64,000 bases of DNA from positions 62,001 to 126,000 of the forward strand of contig NZ_CP044231.1 of assembly GCF_008727755.1 (NCBI RefSeq), written 5' to 3'. Source of the DNA: Microbacterium caowuchunii. GTDB taxonomy: Bacteria > Actinomycetota > Actinomycetes > Actinomycetales > Microbacteriaceae. The notes beneath the pieces are model-generated. The model did no database searches. It was not told the origin of the DNA and saw only the letters and a list, made by a program, of their open reading frames with translations. A program made the translations under genes and the position numbers. Shown here one piece after another: positions 53,084 through 63,289 of the stretch; positions within the stretch are counted from its first letter, which is position 1, and each line of letters begins with the position of its first letter.

Positions 53084-53896
53084 ATGGCGGGCGTCGCCGA
53101 TGACGAACTGGCAGCGCTTCGAGCCCGTGCGTACGGTCCGGATGCGGACATCGACGCCGACCCCGAAGCGCTGGCACGACTGCGCCAACTCGAACGGATC
53201 GAGGACGGCGAGGAAGAGTCGCCGGAGGAGCCGGGGCATGCGCTCGGCGGGACCCGCGCGCGGGTCGTCCCGGATACGCGCAGAAGCCCCCATGGTCATG
53301 CCCGGCCGGAAGCGGGGGATCCTTCGGCCCGGCCAGGCCGACGCGAAGGCCCGGGTGAGCCGTCCCGGGATCGGGATGGCGCCGAGCGGCCGACCCACCG
53401 ACAGGGGCTCGTCCTGGCTCCCCGTGTCCGGGCGGGGTGGATCGCGAGTCTCATCGCGGTGGCGGCGGTCGCGACGACCCTCACCGCCTGGAGCCTCCCG
53501 TTCGGGGTCCGTGACGACCAGCACCACGACGCGCAGATGGCGGTCGTGGAGGGGGAGGCCTCACCGGATCTCATCCGCAGGCTGGGGGCGGCGGAGGTGG
53601 GCACGGTGCGGGCGTTCGGCGAGTACCACGGCCTCGAGGTGTTCGCGACGCAGTACTGCCTGCACGTGGTGCTGAACAGCGAGCGCGGCCCGATGTTCAC
53701 CGACTGTGCGGGCGGCGGTCTCTCCCCCATCGTGGATGTGTACGTGCCCGCGACCGGTGCGCCCGGATACACCAGCGCGCGGTCGGACTACCCGCAGGAG
53801 CTGACCCGTCACGTCCCGGACGGCGCGGTCATCCGATTCGAGCGCCGAGGCGACGCGGTCCTCGTGGACGAGGGGGACATCCCCGGAGCGCGCTGA
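53084..53896 (+). CDS. Membrane-anchored protein of unknown function
   Basis: 270 residues from ATG 53084. The N-terminal half is acidic then Arg/Pro-rich (GADIDADPEALARLRQLERIEDGEEESPEEPG). One transmembrane segment occurs at about 122-142 (IASLIAVAAVATTLTAWSLPF). The C-terminal part has the paired cysteines TQYCLHVVLNSERGPMFTDCAGGG. Such architecture (one TM, extracellular disulfide domain) recurs in actinobacteria, but I cannot name a function. It marks the right edge of the catabolic region. Confidence 0.75.
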   Translation: MAGVADDELAALRARAYGPDADIDADPEALARLRQLERIEDGEEESPEEPGHALGGTRARVVPDTRRSPHGHARPEAGDPSARPGRREGPGEPSRDRDGAERPTHRQGLVLAPRVRAGWIASLIAVAAVATTLTAWSLPFGVRDDQHHDAQMAVVEGEASPDLIRRLGAAEVGTVRAFGEYHGLEVFATQYCLHVVLNSERGPMFTDCAGGGLSPIVDVYVPATGAPGYTSARSDYPQELTRHVPDGAVIRFERRGDAVLVDEGDIPGAR

Positions 53897-53902
53897 GGAC
53901 GC

Positions 53903-54814
53903 TCAGGTGGTCAGCACCACGTTCTCAGGCTCTTCCCCGCGCACGAGGTGCTCGATCTGGCGGCGGACGAGACGGGCGATCCGCGGACGCATGGCGCTCG
54001 TCGCTCCGCCGACATGCGGGGAGATCAGCACACCCGGGAGCGACCAGAGCGGGTGATCGGCCGGCAGCGGCTCGGGGTCCGTGACATCGAGCCCGGCGCG
54101 GATGCGTCCCCGGGAGACGTGCTCGACGAGCGCCTCCGTGTCGATGAGGGACCCGCGCCCGACGTTGATCACGAGCGCTCCGTCCGGGAGGGCGGAGAGC
54201 TCCGCGTCGCCGATGATCCGGGGGGTCGAGTCGGAGCCGGGGAGCGCGACGAAGAGGATGTCGGTCTCGGCGAGCACCTGGTGCAGATCGTCGATGGCGG
54301 CGACGGGCACGCCGTCCTCCACCCGCTCCCGCGATGCCACCGCCCGCAGCTCCACCTCGAAGGGGAGCAGCCGTGCCGCGATGGCCTTGCCCACCCCGCC
54401 GAAGCCGAGGATGGTGACCCGGCGGTCGGCGAGGCTGTCGGCGAAGACCCGTGACCATTCCCTGTCGTGCGCGAACCGGTCGAGGTGTCGCTGCACGGCC
54501 AGGGCGAGGCCCACCGCGAGCTCGGCCGTGGACGTCTCGTGCACCGTCGCGGCGTTCGCCAGGACCGTGCCCCGCGGCAGGAGGCCGGCGATGTCCTCGT
54601 AGCCGATCGACTGGCTCTGCACGAGACGCGTCCGCACGCCGTCCAGGGCCGCGACGACATCGCGGGCGCTCATGTAGGGCGTGACGACCATGTCGATGCG
54701 CTCGCGTGGCGCGGGGTCGGTCATCGGCCACACGACGACCTCGACGCCGTCGGGGACGGGGCCGATGTCCGCGGCGAGCTCGGGGGTGGGGACGGAGACG
54801 ACGAGGCTGGTCAC
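53903..54814 (-). CDS. D-isomer specific 2-hydroxyacid dehydrogenase
   Basis: 303 residues from a GTG at 54814 (frame MTSLVVSVPTPEL). A longer open frame to 54895 exists but would run through the hairpin at 54853. Rossmann motif GFGGVGKAIAARL near 140, the active-site Arg region VALPGSDSTP, Glu in LDVTDPEPLPADHPLW and His in ISPHVGGATS near 283. NAD-dependent reduction of a 2-oxo acid. Lies directly downstream of purQ on the same strand but separated by 290 bp and a hairpin. Confidence 0.9.
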   Translation of the reverse strand: MTSLVVSVPTPELAADIGPVPDGVEVVVWPMTDPAPRERIDMVVTPYMSARDVVAALDGVRTRLVQSQSIGYEDIAGLLPRGTVLANAATVHETSTAELAVGLALAVQRHLDRFAHDREWSRVFADSLADRRVTILGFGGVGKAIAARLLPFEVELRAVASRERVEDGVPVAAIDDLHQVLAETDILFVALPGSDSTPRIIGDAELSALPDGALVINVGRGSLIDTEALVEHVSRGRIRAGLDVTDPEPLPADHPLWSLPGVLISPHVGGATSAMRPRIARLVRRQIEHLVRGEEPENVVLTT

Positions 54815-54852
54815 CCGCTCGAGGGTAGTCCGCCGGGCTCCGGCGCAACCGG

Positions 54853-54898
54853 GGGGTGTCCACGCTCCGGAAAGGACTCCGGTGGACGTGGACACCCC
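54853..54898 (-). terminator. Hairpin between purQ and the hydroxyacid dehydrogenase
   Basis: Perfect 12-bp arms GGGGTGTCCACG (54853-54864) and CGTGGACACCCC (54887-54898) with a 22-nt loop. Shares GTGTCCAC with the inverted repeat at 5133. Terminates the purSQ transcript or acts as a REP-type unit. The stretch 54899-55107 shows only one more weak stem (CGCACCC/GGGTGCG, 55011-55046). Confidence 0.7.
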
Positions 54899-55107
54899 TC
54901 GTTCGCGGTGTGGTCACCAGGAACCACGGCCGGTAGTCGCGGTCGAGCACACTGCGATCCGGGACCGCGTCTGCCGATCGTGGCAGCGGCCGATCCGCCG
55001 GGGAACCCCGCGCACCCACCGAATCCGGTGGTTCCGCGCGGGTGCGTCCGCGCGCAGCGACGGGCTCGGGCCCGGTCACCCGGTTCGTGCGTGCGGCGCG
55101 TGCGGCG

Positions 55108-55815
55108 TCAGGCCGCGGCGCCGACGACGGCGGCGATCGCGGAGGTGAAGAAGCCCAGCCCGTCGACGCCGGAACGCATCGCCTGGGCGGTGTCGGGACC
55201 GAATCCCGCTTCGACGGCGTGCTCGGGATGCGGCATCAGACCGACCACGTTCCCGCGCTCGTTGGTGAGGCCCGCGATGTCGTCGAGCGACCCGTTCGGG
55301 TTCACCCCGACGTAGCGCAGGGCCACGAGGCCCTCCCCCTCGACACGGGCGAGCGTCTCCGCATCCGCCGTGAACCCGCCGTCCGCGTTCTTGAGCGGGA
55401 TGACGATCTCCTGCCCTCGGCGGAAGTCGTTCGTCCACGCCGTGTCGGCGTTCTCGACGCGCAGGCGCTGGTCGCGCCGGATGAACTGCTGATTGGCGTT
55501 GCGGATCAGCCCGCCGGGGAGCAGGTGCGCCTCGACCAGCATCTGGAAGCCGTTGCAGATCCCGAGGATCGGCATGCCGGCCTCGGCGGCGTCCTTCACC
55601 TCGGACATGATCGGGGCCAGCGCGGCGATGGCTCCCGCGCGGAGGTAGTCGCCGTAGCTGAATCCTCCGGGCAGCACCAGCGCATCCACGCCGTCCAGGT
55701 CGTGCGACCCGTGCCACAGCGCGACGGGCTCGGCGCCGGCGATGCGGATGGCGCGCTGCGCGTCGCGGTCGTCGAGCGAGCCCGGGAACGTGATGACGCC
55801 GATGCGGATCGTCAT
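55108..55815 (-). CDS. purQ: Phosphoribosylformylglycinamidine synthase subunit PurQ
   Basis: 235 residues, ATG 55815. Class I glutamine amidotransferase: [12 protein letters not shown] at 8-19, [15 protein letters not shown] (49-63), nucleophile Cys87 in ILGICNGFQ, and the His-Glu in MPHPEH near 210. It supplies ammonia to PurL. The gene overlaps purS by 4 nt (ATGA). Confidence 0.97.
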   Translation of the reverse strand: MTIRIGVITFPGSLDDRDAQRAIRIAGAEPVALWHGSHDLDGVDALVLPGGFSYGDYLRAGAIAALAPIMSEVKDAAEAGMPILGICNGFQMLVEAHLLPGGLIRNANQQFIRRDQRLRVENADTAWTNDFRRGQEIVIPLKNADGGFTADAETLARVEGEGLVALRYVGVNPNGSLDDIAGLTNERGNVVGLMPHPEHAVEAGFGPDTAQAMRSGVDGLGFFTSAIAAVVGAAA

Positions 55816-56060
55816 TCCACGACCTCGATGCCGACCACGTCCTCGATGACCGAGTTCGAGAGCACCTCGTCCGCGATCCGGCGGGCGGCGTCCAGCACCG
55901 TCTCGTCGACCTCGCCGTCCACGGTGAGTTCGAATCGCTTGCCGATGCGGACGGCGGAGAAGCTCTCGACGCCGAGACGAGCGAGCGCACCGGAGACAGC
56001 CTTCCCCTGCGGGTCCAGAAGTTCGGACTTGGGCATGACGTCGACGACGATCGTAGGCAT
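55812..56060 (-). CDS. purS: Phosphoribosylformylglycinamidine synthase subunit PurS
   Basis: 82 residues from ATG 56060, the normal length. Sequence [22 protein letters not shown], then the family's SARIG-like [12 protein letters not shown] and [10 protein letters not shown]. PurS bridges PurQ and PurL in the FGAR amidotransferase complex. It is divergent from the GH1 gene; on the minus strand a possible -10 TAGACT lies at 56099-56104. purL is about 51 kb away in this window. Confidence 0.97.
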   Translation of the reverse strand: MPTIVVDVMPKSELLDPQGKAVSGALARLGVESFSAVRIGKRFELTVDGEVDETVLDAARRIADEVLSNSVIEDVVGIEVVE

Positions 56061-56123
56061 GAGAAGCTCCGAGTGGGTGCGGGAGTCGTGGCCTGCCCAG
56101 TCTAGTGGTCCCCGGTGTTCTCC

Positions 56124-56153
56124 TTGACAGCCGTGAGAGCGCTCCCATACAGT
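56124..56153 (+). promoter_or_regulatory. Promoter with CelR-type LacI operator for the beta-glucosidase
   Basis: A perfect -35 TTGACA (56124-56129), an 18-nt spacer, and -10 TACAGT (56148-56153). In the spacer TGAGAGCGCTCCCA (56134-56147) differs by one base from the CelR operator TGGGAGCGCTCCCA known from Thermobifida. The LacI gene at 57688 is the obvious repressor. Confidence 0.85.
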
Positions 56154-56172
56154 GCAGTGAAAGGACGACGAC

Positions 56173-57612
<1,440 letters not shown>

Positions 57613-57626
57613 CCCTCTGAGGTCCC

Positions 57627-57652
57627 CCGGGCGCGCTGGTCCAGGCGCCCGG
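57627..57652 (+). terminator. Hairpin after the beta-glucosidase gene
   Basis: Perfect 8-bp arms CCGGGCGC (57627-57634) and GCGCCCGG (57645-57652), 14 bp after the stop codon. Confidence 0.6.
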
Positions 57653-57687
57653 TCGCGGTCGGGCGATGACGCGGGGAGTGTGGCGCA

Positions 57688-58683
57688 ATGGTGGGCTCGG
57701 TGACGATCGAAGAGGTCGCCCGTATCGCGGGGGTGTCCCGATCGACGGTGTCCCGCGTGGTCAACGGGTCCCCGGCGGTGAGCCCGGAGGCATCCGAGGC
57801 GGTCCGTCAGGCCATCGAGTCGCTCAACTACGTGCCCAACCGTGCCGCGCGTTCGCTCGCGAGCAGCCGGGCGCTGGCCATCGCGGTGATCATCCCGGAG
57901 GATCTGCACAGGTTCTTCGGAGACCCGTTCTTCGCGTCCACGGTGTCCGGGATCAACGCCGCGATCGCGGCATCCGAGTACGTGCTGACGCTCGCGATCG
58001 CGAGCAACGACCCGGATGACAAGATGATCGGCTACGTCCGCAGCGGATCCATAGACGGCGCGATCGTGGTGTCGCACCACGCGAACGACACGTTCGTGGA
58101 GCGCATCGCGGCCGCCGTGCCGGTGGTGTACGGCGGGCGCCCGGCCAGCGGCGCCACGGACGCCTACTACGTCGACATCGACAACGCGCAGGGAGCCCGC
58201 GACGCCGTCGAGTACCTGATCGGGCAGGGGCACCGGTCGATCGCGACCATCACAGGGCCGATGACGATGGCGGCGAGCGTCGACCGGCTCGAGGGGTACC
58301 GGCAGGCGCTGGCGGCCGCTCGGCTGCGACCGGGGGCCGTCGCCGACGGCGACTTCACCGCCGAGGGTGGTGCGGCGGCGATGCGCAGCATCCTGACCGG
58401 GAAGCGGCCGGACGCGGTGTTCGTGGCGAGCGATCTCATGGCACGCGGCGCGATCGGGGTGCTGCAGAGCGCGGGTCTGCGCGTGCCGGAGGACATCGCC
58501 GTGATCGGGTTCGACGATTCGCCCGTGGCCACCGGCGTCGCCCCGATGCTCACGACCATGCGTCAGCCCTCGCACGAGCAGGGCGAGCGGATGGCGCGGG
58601 TGCTGCTGGACGTGCTCGAGGGCGGCAAGCCTCCGCACGCGACGATCATGCCCGCCGAGCTGATCGTGCGCGAGTCCGCCTGA
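57688..58683 (+). CDS. LacI-family regulator (CelR-like)
   Basis: 331 residues from ATG 57688. Helix-turn-helix TIEEVARIAGVSRSTVSRVVNGSPAVSPEA near 6-35, hinge helix and periplasmic-binding-like effector domain (AVIIPEDLHRFFGDPFFASTVSGINAAIAASEYVL). It follows a beta-glucosidase gene with a CelR-type operator, so it is probably a cellobiose-responsive repressor. A long perfect hairpin follows the stop codon. Confidence 0.93.
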   Translation: MVGSVTIEEVARIAGVSRSTVSRVVNGSPAVSPEASEAVRQAIESLNYVPNRAARSLASSRALAIAVIIPEDLHRFFGDPFFASTVSGINAAIAASEYVLTLAIASNDPDDKMIGYVRSGSIDGAIVVSHHANDTFVERIAAAVPVVYGGRPASGATDAYYVDIDNAQGARDAVEYLIGQGHRSIATITGPMTMAASVDRLEGYRQALAAARLRPGAVADGDFTAEGGAAAMRSILTGKRPDAVFVASDLMARGAIGVLQSAGLRVPEDIAVIGFDDSPVATGVAPMLTTMRQPSHEQGERMARVLLDVLEGGKPPHATIMPAELIVRESA

Positions 58684-58695
58684 CCGCGCACGAAA

Positions 58696-58750
58696 CGGCT
58701 CACCTGTCACGACGCGCGGATGCGACCGTGCGTTCGTGACAGGTGAGCCG
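58696..58750. terminator. Long perfect hairpin, bidirectional terminator
   Basis: 17-bp perfect arms CGGCTCACCTGTCACGA (58696-58712) and the complement (58734-58750) with a 21-nt loop, between the converging LacI and permease genes. Confidence 0.85.
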
Positions 58751-58800
58751 GAGATGGTCTCGGGGCGCGGGTGTGACCGGCCCCGAGGGAGCGGTGCGGG

Positions 58801-60123
58801 TTACTGCGGGTCGCCGCCGAGCTGCCCGACCGCCGGGATGGGCCCGCCGTCGTCGGCGCCGGTCTTGCGCGCCCGGGCGACCGCGTTGCCCAGGTGGTAG
58901 ATTACGAGCGCCGCGGCCGAGGCGAGGACGATCGCGCCGAGCTCGAAGGCGCCCCAGCTCATGGTGAAGCCCGCCACCGCCATGACCAGCGCCACCGCGG
59001 CGGTGTACTGGTTGACCGGACGGGAGAAGTCGACGCGGTTGTCGACCCAGATCTTGATGCCGATGATGCCGATCAGGCCGTACAGCGCGGTGGTCGCCCC
59101 ACCCAGCACACCGCCGGGGATCGAGTTGAAGATCGCCCCGATCTTCGGCGACAGGCTGAGCAGCACCGCGACGATGCCGGCGACCCAGTACGCGGCCGTG
59201 GAGTAGACCCGCGTGGCGGCCATGACGCCGATGTTCTCGCCGTAGGTGGTGGTGCCGGAGCCGCCGAAGAGGCCCGCGACCGTGGTCGAGACGCCGTCCG
59301 CGATGAGCGCCCGTCCCGTCGTCTTGTTCACCGACGGGTCCTCGGTCATGGTGGCGACCCCGCGGACGTGGCCGACGTTCTCGGCGATGAGCACCAGCAC
59401 GACGGGCAGGAACATCGCGATCGCGGACCACGTGCCCGGCGCCGTGAAGTCGGCGATGTGGAAGGTGGGGAGGCCGATCCAGTCCGCATCCGCGACGGCG
59501 CTGAAATCGAGTTCGCCGGCCACGGCGGCGACGACGTACCCCACGAGCACGCCCAGGAAGATCGAGATCCGGCCGAGGAACCCGCGGAACAGCACGCTGA
59601 ACAGGATGATCGACCCGAGCGTGATGCTGGCGACGAGCGGTGCCTGCTGGAAGTTGTTCCACGCCGCGGGGGCGAGGTTGAAGCCGATCAGCGCGACGAT
59701 CGAACCGGCCACGACGGGCGGCATGAGCTTGTCGATCCAGCCGAGCCCGGACACCTGCACGATGACACCGACGAGGGCGAGCAGGATGCCGACGGCCACG
59801 ATGCCGGCGAGGGCGGAACCCATCCCGGCGGTCGCCGTGGCGGCGGTCACCGGCGCGATGAACGCGAACGAGGACCCGAGGTAGCTGGGCAGCTTGTTCT
59901 TCGTCACCAGCAGGAACAGGAGCGTGCCGATACCGGAGAAGAGGAGGGTGGTCGAGACGGGGAAGCCGGTGATGGTCGGAACGAGGAACGTCGCGCCGAA
60001 CATCGCGACGACGTGCTGCGCCCCGATGGCGATCGTTCCGGGCCAGTTCAGGCGTTCATCGGGCTTCACGACCGCGCCGGGGGCGACGGTGCGGCCGTTG
60101 CCGTGCAGTTTCCAGGTGGGCAT
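58801..60123 (-). CDS. Uracil/xanthine permease (NCS2/UraA family)
   Basis: 440 residues, ATG 60123 with GAGAGGAAG upstream. About 14 hydrophobic segments in the NCS2 inverted-repeat arrangement. Signature elements are QHVVAMFGATFLVP near 36, the substrate-site ALIAENVGHV (about 224-233) and GGSGTTTYGENIGVMAATRVYS. The Glu in AENVGH and GENIG match uracil permeases, although xanthine or urate relatives share the fold. A base importer next to purC and a purine-catabolic island makes uracil or xanthine uptake likely. Confidence 0.9.
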   Translation of the reverse strand: MPTWKLHGNGRTVAPGAVVKPDERLNWPGTIAIGAQHVVAMFGATFLVPTITGFPVSTTLLFSGIGTLLFLLVTKNKLPSYLGSSFAFIAPVTAATATAGMGSALAGIVAVGILLALVGVIVQVSGLGWIDKLMPPVVAGSIVALIGFNLAPAAWNNFQQAPLVASITLGSIILFSVLFRGFLGRISIFLGVLVGYVVAAVAGELDFSAVADADWIGLPTFHIADFTAPGTWSAIAMFLPVVLVLIAENVGHVRGVATMTEDPSVNKTTGRALIADGVSTTVAGLFGGSGTTTYGENIGVMAATRVYSTAAYWVAGIVAVLLSLSPKIGAIFNSIPGGVLGGATTALYGLIGIIGIKIWVDNRVDFSRPVNQYTAAVALVMAVAGFTMSWGAFELGAIVLASAAALVIYHLGNAVARARKTGADDGGPIPAVGQLGGDPQ

Positions 60124-60222
60124 GCGACTTCCTCTCGAGGATGGGTGCGGGTCGCGCGTCGTCGGGCGTCGCCGCGAGGTGGGACGGATCAGGTCAGCGG
60201 GGGTTGCCCCGGTGCTCGGAGG

Positions 60223-61152
60223 TCACGAGGTCAGCCGCTGCAGCAGTTCGGCGTACCGGGCGGCGGTGCGCTGGACGATCTCGGCGGGGAGCTGTGGAGG
60301 GGTGCCCTCCTGGCTCGTCCAGTTCTCGGCGAGCCAGTCGCGGACGATCTGCTTGTCGAAGCTCGCCATCCGCTCGCCGGGTGTGGTGCCCGTCGCCCAG
60401 GCCGCCGCATCCCAGTACCGGGAGGAGTCCGGGGTGAGGACCTCGTCGGCGAGGGTCATGACGCCGTTCTCGTCCAGGCCGAACTCGAACTTCGTGTCGG
60501 CGAGGATGAGGCCGTGCTCCTCCGCCGTCTCGGCAGCGCGGGCGTAGATCTCCAGGGAGAGGCGGCGCAGCTCCTCGGCCCGGTCCGCACCGACGAGCTC
60601 GACGGTCTGCGCGAAGGAGATGTTCTCGTCGTGCTCACCCATCGGTGCCTTGTAGGCGGGCGTGAAGATCGGCTCCGGCAGGCGGTCGCCGTTCCGGAGA
60701 CCCTCGACCAGGGGGATCCCGCAGACGGTGCCGGTCTCCCGGTACTCCGCCCAGCCCGAACCGGTGAGGTAGCCGCGCACGACGCACTCGACCGGTTGCA
60801 TATCGAGGCCGCGCACGAGCATGGCGCGCCCGATGACCGCATCCGGGATCAGGGAGTGCGCTTCGTCGTCGTCGCCGAGGACGCGGTCGGGGACCAGATG
60901 GTTCGGGATGCGGCGTCGCCCGTCGCCTCCGTCGAGACGGTCGAACCACCACAGGCTGAGCGTCGTCAGCAGCTCCCCCTTGCCGGGGATCCCCGGGTCC
61001 AGGACGTGGTCGAACGCGCTCACCCGGTCACTGGCGACGACCAGCATGCGTTCGGCGGTCGCGCCGTCGGGAAGATCCGCCGGGACGTACAGGTCGCGCA
61101 CCTTGCCGGAGTACACATGGCGCCATCCGGGAAGGGTCTGGGCGTGGGTCAC
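60223..61152 (-). CDS. purC: Phosphoribosylaminoimidazole-succinocarboxamide synthase
   Basis: 309 residues, GTG start. SAICAR synthetase: YSGKVRDLY (15-23), VASDRVSAFDHV, RGYLTGSGWAEY, ILADTKFEFGLDENG, TLADEVLTPDSSR. Joins CAIR and aspartate with ATP in step 8 of purine synthesis. The type with a C-terminal extension as in yeast and actinobacteria. A permease gene lies just downstream in the same direction. Confidence 0.97.
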   Translation of the reverse strand: MTHAQTLPGWRHVYSGKVRDLYVPADLPDGATAERMLVVASDRVSAFDHVLDPGIPGKGELLTTLSLWWFDRLDGGDGRRRIPNHLVPDRVLGDDDEAHSLIPDAVIGRAMLVRGLDMQPVECVVRGYLTGSGWAEYRETGTVCGIPLVEGLRNGDRLPEPIFTPAYKAPMGEHDENISFAQTVELVGADRAEELRRLSLEIYARAAETAEEHGLILADTKFEFGLDENGVMTLADEVLTPDSSRYWDAAAWATGTTPGERMASFDKQIVRDWLAENWTSQEGTPPQLPAEIVQRTAARYAELLQRLTS

Positions 61153-61208
61153 CCGCCCATTATCCCGCTCGACGGGCCGCGCTCCCGTCCACCCGCGGTG
61201 CGTCTTTT

Positions 61209-61283
61209 CCCGCGAGACTGCACGGGGCCCACGAGACTGCGCGTGAGCACGTCCGTCTCGTGCGCCGCATGCAGTCTCGCGGG
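61209..61283. repeat. Nested palindromic repeat, family 1, copy C
   Basis: 75 bp, the same perfect 14-bp outer arms CCCGCGAGACTGCA / TGCAGTCTCGCGGG and internal CACGAGAC / GTCTCGTG. This copy sits in a divergent intergenic region (purC and MFS exporter), so it cannot be only a terminator. Confidence 0.88.
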
Positions 61284-61311
61284 GCGTGGCGGGGGGCGCG
61301 GGCGGCGCGGC

Positions 61312-61365
61312 GGGGCGGGCACGGGCGGGGCGGGCACGGGCGGGGCGGGCGCGGGCGGGGCGGGC
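61312..61365. repeat. 15-bp tandem repeat, 3.6 units
   Basis: GGGGCGGGCACGGGC repeats at 61312, 61327 and (one change) 61342, with a partial unit to 61365. Lies between palindrome copy C and the MFS gene. Region 61153-61458 holds no gene. Confidence 0.8.
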
Positions 61366-61458
61366 TTCCTCCCGGCGGGATGGATGTCGCCGGCGCCGGC
61401 GGGACCTGGCTAGAGTCCAGCTGGTCCCGAGTCCCGGGCAGCGAAAGGCCGACCGGCG

Positions 61459-62940
61459 ATGACGTCAGCGATCTCCCTCCCTCGCTCGGCCGTGCGCAGT
61501 CCCTGGCCGGCGCTGTGGGCGATGGTCGTCGGGATCTTCATGATCCTGGTGGACACCACGATCGTGAGCGTCGCGAACCCTGCGATCAAGGCTGCGCTCG
61601 ATCCGGCCAGCGCCGATCTCGACGACGTGGTGTGGGTGACGAGCGCGTACCTGCTCTCCTACGCCACGCTGCTGCTCCTCGCGGGCCGGCTCGGGGACCG
61701 GTTCGGGCCAAAGGCCATCTACCTGATCGGGCTGAGCGTGTTCACGCTCGCGTCGCTCGGATGCGGACTCTCCGACTCGCTGGGAACGCTCATCGCCATG
61801 CGCGCTGTGCAGGGGGTGGGCGCCGCGCTCATGACGCCGCAGACCATGGCGGTCATCACGCGGACCTTCCCCGCCGCGAAACGGGGCGCGGCGATGGGGC
61901 TGTGGGGGGCGACATCCGGATTGGCCATGCTGGTGGGGCCCCTCGTCGGAGGACTCCTCGTCGACGCGCTCGGATGGGAATGGATCTTCTTCGTCAATCT
62001 GCCGGTGGGTGTGGTCGGCTTCGTCCTGGTGTGGCTGGTCGTCCCGCGACTCGAGACGCACGCGCATCGTTTCGATGTCGTGGGCGTCGTGCTCAGCGGC
62101 CTCGGGCTCCTCCTCATCGTCTTCGGGCTGCAGGAGGGAAGCCACTACGAGTGGGGGACGGTCTTCGGCCCCATCACGATCTGGATGATCGTGACCTCGG
62201 GGGTGCTGGTGCTCGGTTGCTTCGTCTGGCAGCAGTTCCGCACGCGCCGGGAACCGCTCGTGCCGATGGGGCTCTTCCGCGACCGCAACTTCGCCGTCGC
62301 GAACATCGCCATCGCGGCGCTGGTGTTCAGCGTCGCGAGCGTGGCGCTGCCCTTGCAGTTCTATCTGCAGCTCGCGCGCGGTCTCACCCCGGCCGAGTCC
62401 GGACTGCTGCTCGTGCCCATGGCGCTCGCCGCCGGGTTCCTCTCCCCGGTGGCCGGACGGATCCTGGACCGGACGGATGCGCGCTTCCTCCTCATCCCCG
62501 GCATGCTCGCCTCCGCCGGCGCGCTGCTCTGGTACGCCTCCCTCATGGATGTCGACACCCCGACGTGGTGGATGCTGTTCCCGGCCGGGCTGATGGGGAT
62601 GGGGCAGGCGGCGATGTGGGGACCCCTCGCCACGACGGCGACCCGGAACCTGCGGCCCCGCGATGCGGGCGCGGGGGCGGGGGTGTACAGCACGACCCGC
62701 ACGATCGGCTCGGTCATCGGGACGGCCGCGATCGCCGCGCTCATGCAGGCGCGGCTCCAGGCGAACCTGCCGGGGGCGACGGGTGCCGAGTTCGCGGGGG
62801 GTGTGCTGGCCCCCTCCGTCGCCGGACCGTTCGCGCAGGCGATGGCGCAGGCCGTGATCCTGCCCGCCGCCGCGACGCTCATCGGCCTGGTCGCGGTGCT
62901 GTTCCTCCGGCGCCCCGCCGCCGGTGCCGCTGTGCGCTGA
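61459..62940 (+). CDS. MFS transporter, DHA2 (EmrB/QacA) drug-exporter family
   Basis: 493 residues from ATG 61459, about 14 hydrophobic segments. Family features are WAMVVGIFMILVDTTIVSVANPAI in TM1 (Asp32 of the DTTIV motif), LLAGRLGDRFGPKAIY (motif A) and GPLVGGLLVDALGWEWIFFVNLPVG (motif C and start of TM6). Probably exports a drug or metabolite by proton antiport. Substrate unknown. Confidence 0.9.
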   Translation: MTSAISLPRSAVRSPWPALWAMVVGIFMILVDTTIVSVANPAIKAALDPASADLDDVVWVTSAYLLSYATLLLLAGRLGDRFGPKAIYLIGLSVFTLASLGCGLSDSLGTLIAMRAVQGVGAALMTPQTMAVITRTFPAAKRGAAMGLWGATSGLAMLVGPLVGGLLVDALGWEWIFFVNLPVGVVGFVLVWLVVPRLETHAHRFDVVGVVLSGLGLLLIVFGLQEGSHYEWGTVFGPITIWMIVTSGVLVLGCFVWQQFRTRREPLVPMGLFRDRNFAVANIAIAALVFSVASVALPLQFYLQLARGLTPAESGLLLVPMALAAGFLSPVAGRILDRTDARFLLIPGMLASAGALLWYASLMDVDTPTWWMLFPAGLMGMGQAAMWGPLATTATRNLRPRDAGAGAGVYSTTRTIGSVIGTAAIAALMQARLQANLPGATGAEFAGGVLAPSVAGPFAQAMAQAVILPAAATLIGLVAVLFLRRPAAGAAVR

Positions 62941-63286
62941 CCCCGCGTCCGGTTCCCACGCGGAGCTGCTCGTACGCGATATCGCCCGCCGTTGGTTGCA
63001 ACCCGAGCCGGACGAATGCCTCGCCTGCTACGTGTGGCGGATGCTGGAGGAGTTCGGCTGCGCGGGCACGCTGCGCTTCGCTGCCGGGTTCCGTGACGCG
63101 CGGATGCCGCGCGCGCGTGCGCTGGAGCGAAGACTGCAGGATGCGGGCGGCTTCTGCGACTGCGAGGTGCTGTACAACACGGTGCGCGAAGCGGTCCCGT
63201 TCCCCGACGACGCGCGCCCTGTCTGTCGGGGCGTCACGCCGCGTACGATCCAGCCGTGTGCGCTGTGGCGGACCCGGCGCTGGTGA
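62924..63286 (+). CDS. DUF2695 domain protein
   Basis: 120 residues from a GTG at 62924 that overlaps the MFS stop by 17 nt. Cysteine-rich protein with CLACYVWRMLEEFGC (33-47) and the family hallmark GGFCDCEVLYN (75-85). Conserved in actinobacteria, function unknown. Possibly translationally coupled to the exporter. Converges with purD, leaving a 3-bp gap. Confidence 0.75.
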   Translation: MPLCADPASGSHAELLVRDIARRWLQPEPDECLACYVWRMLEEFGCAGTLRFAAGFRDARMPRARALERRLQDAGGFCDCEVLYNTVREAVPFPDDARPVCRGVTPRTIQPCALWRTRRW

Positions 63287-63289
63287 GGG

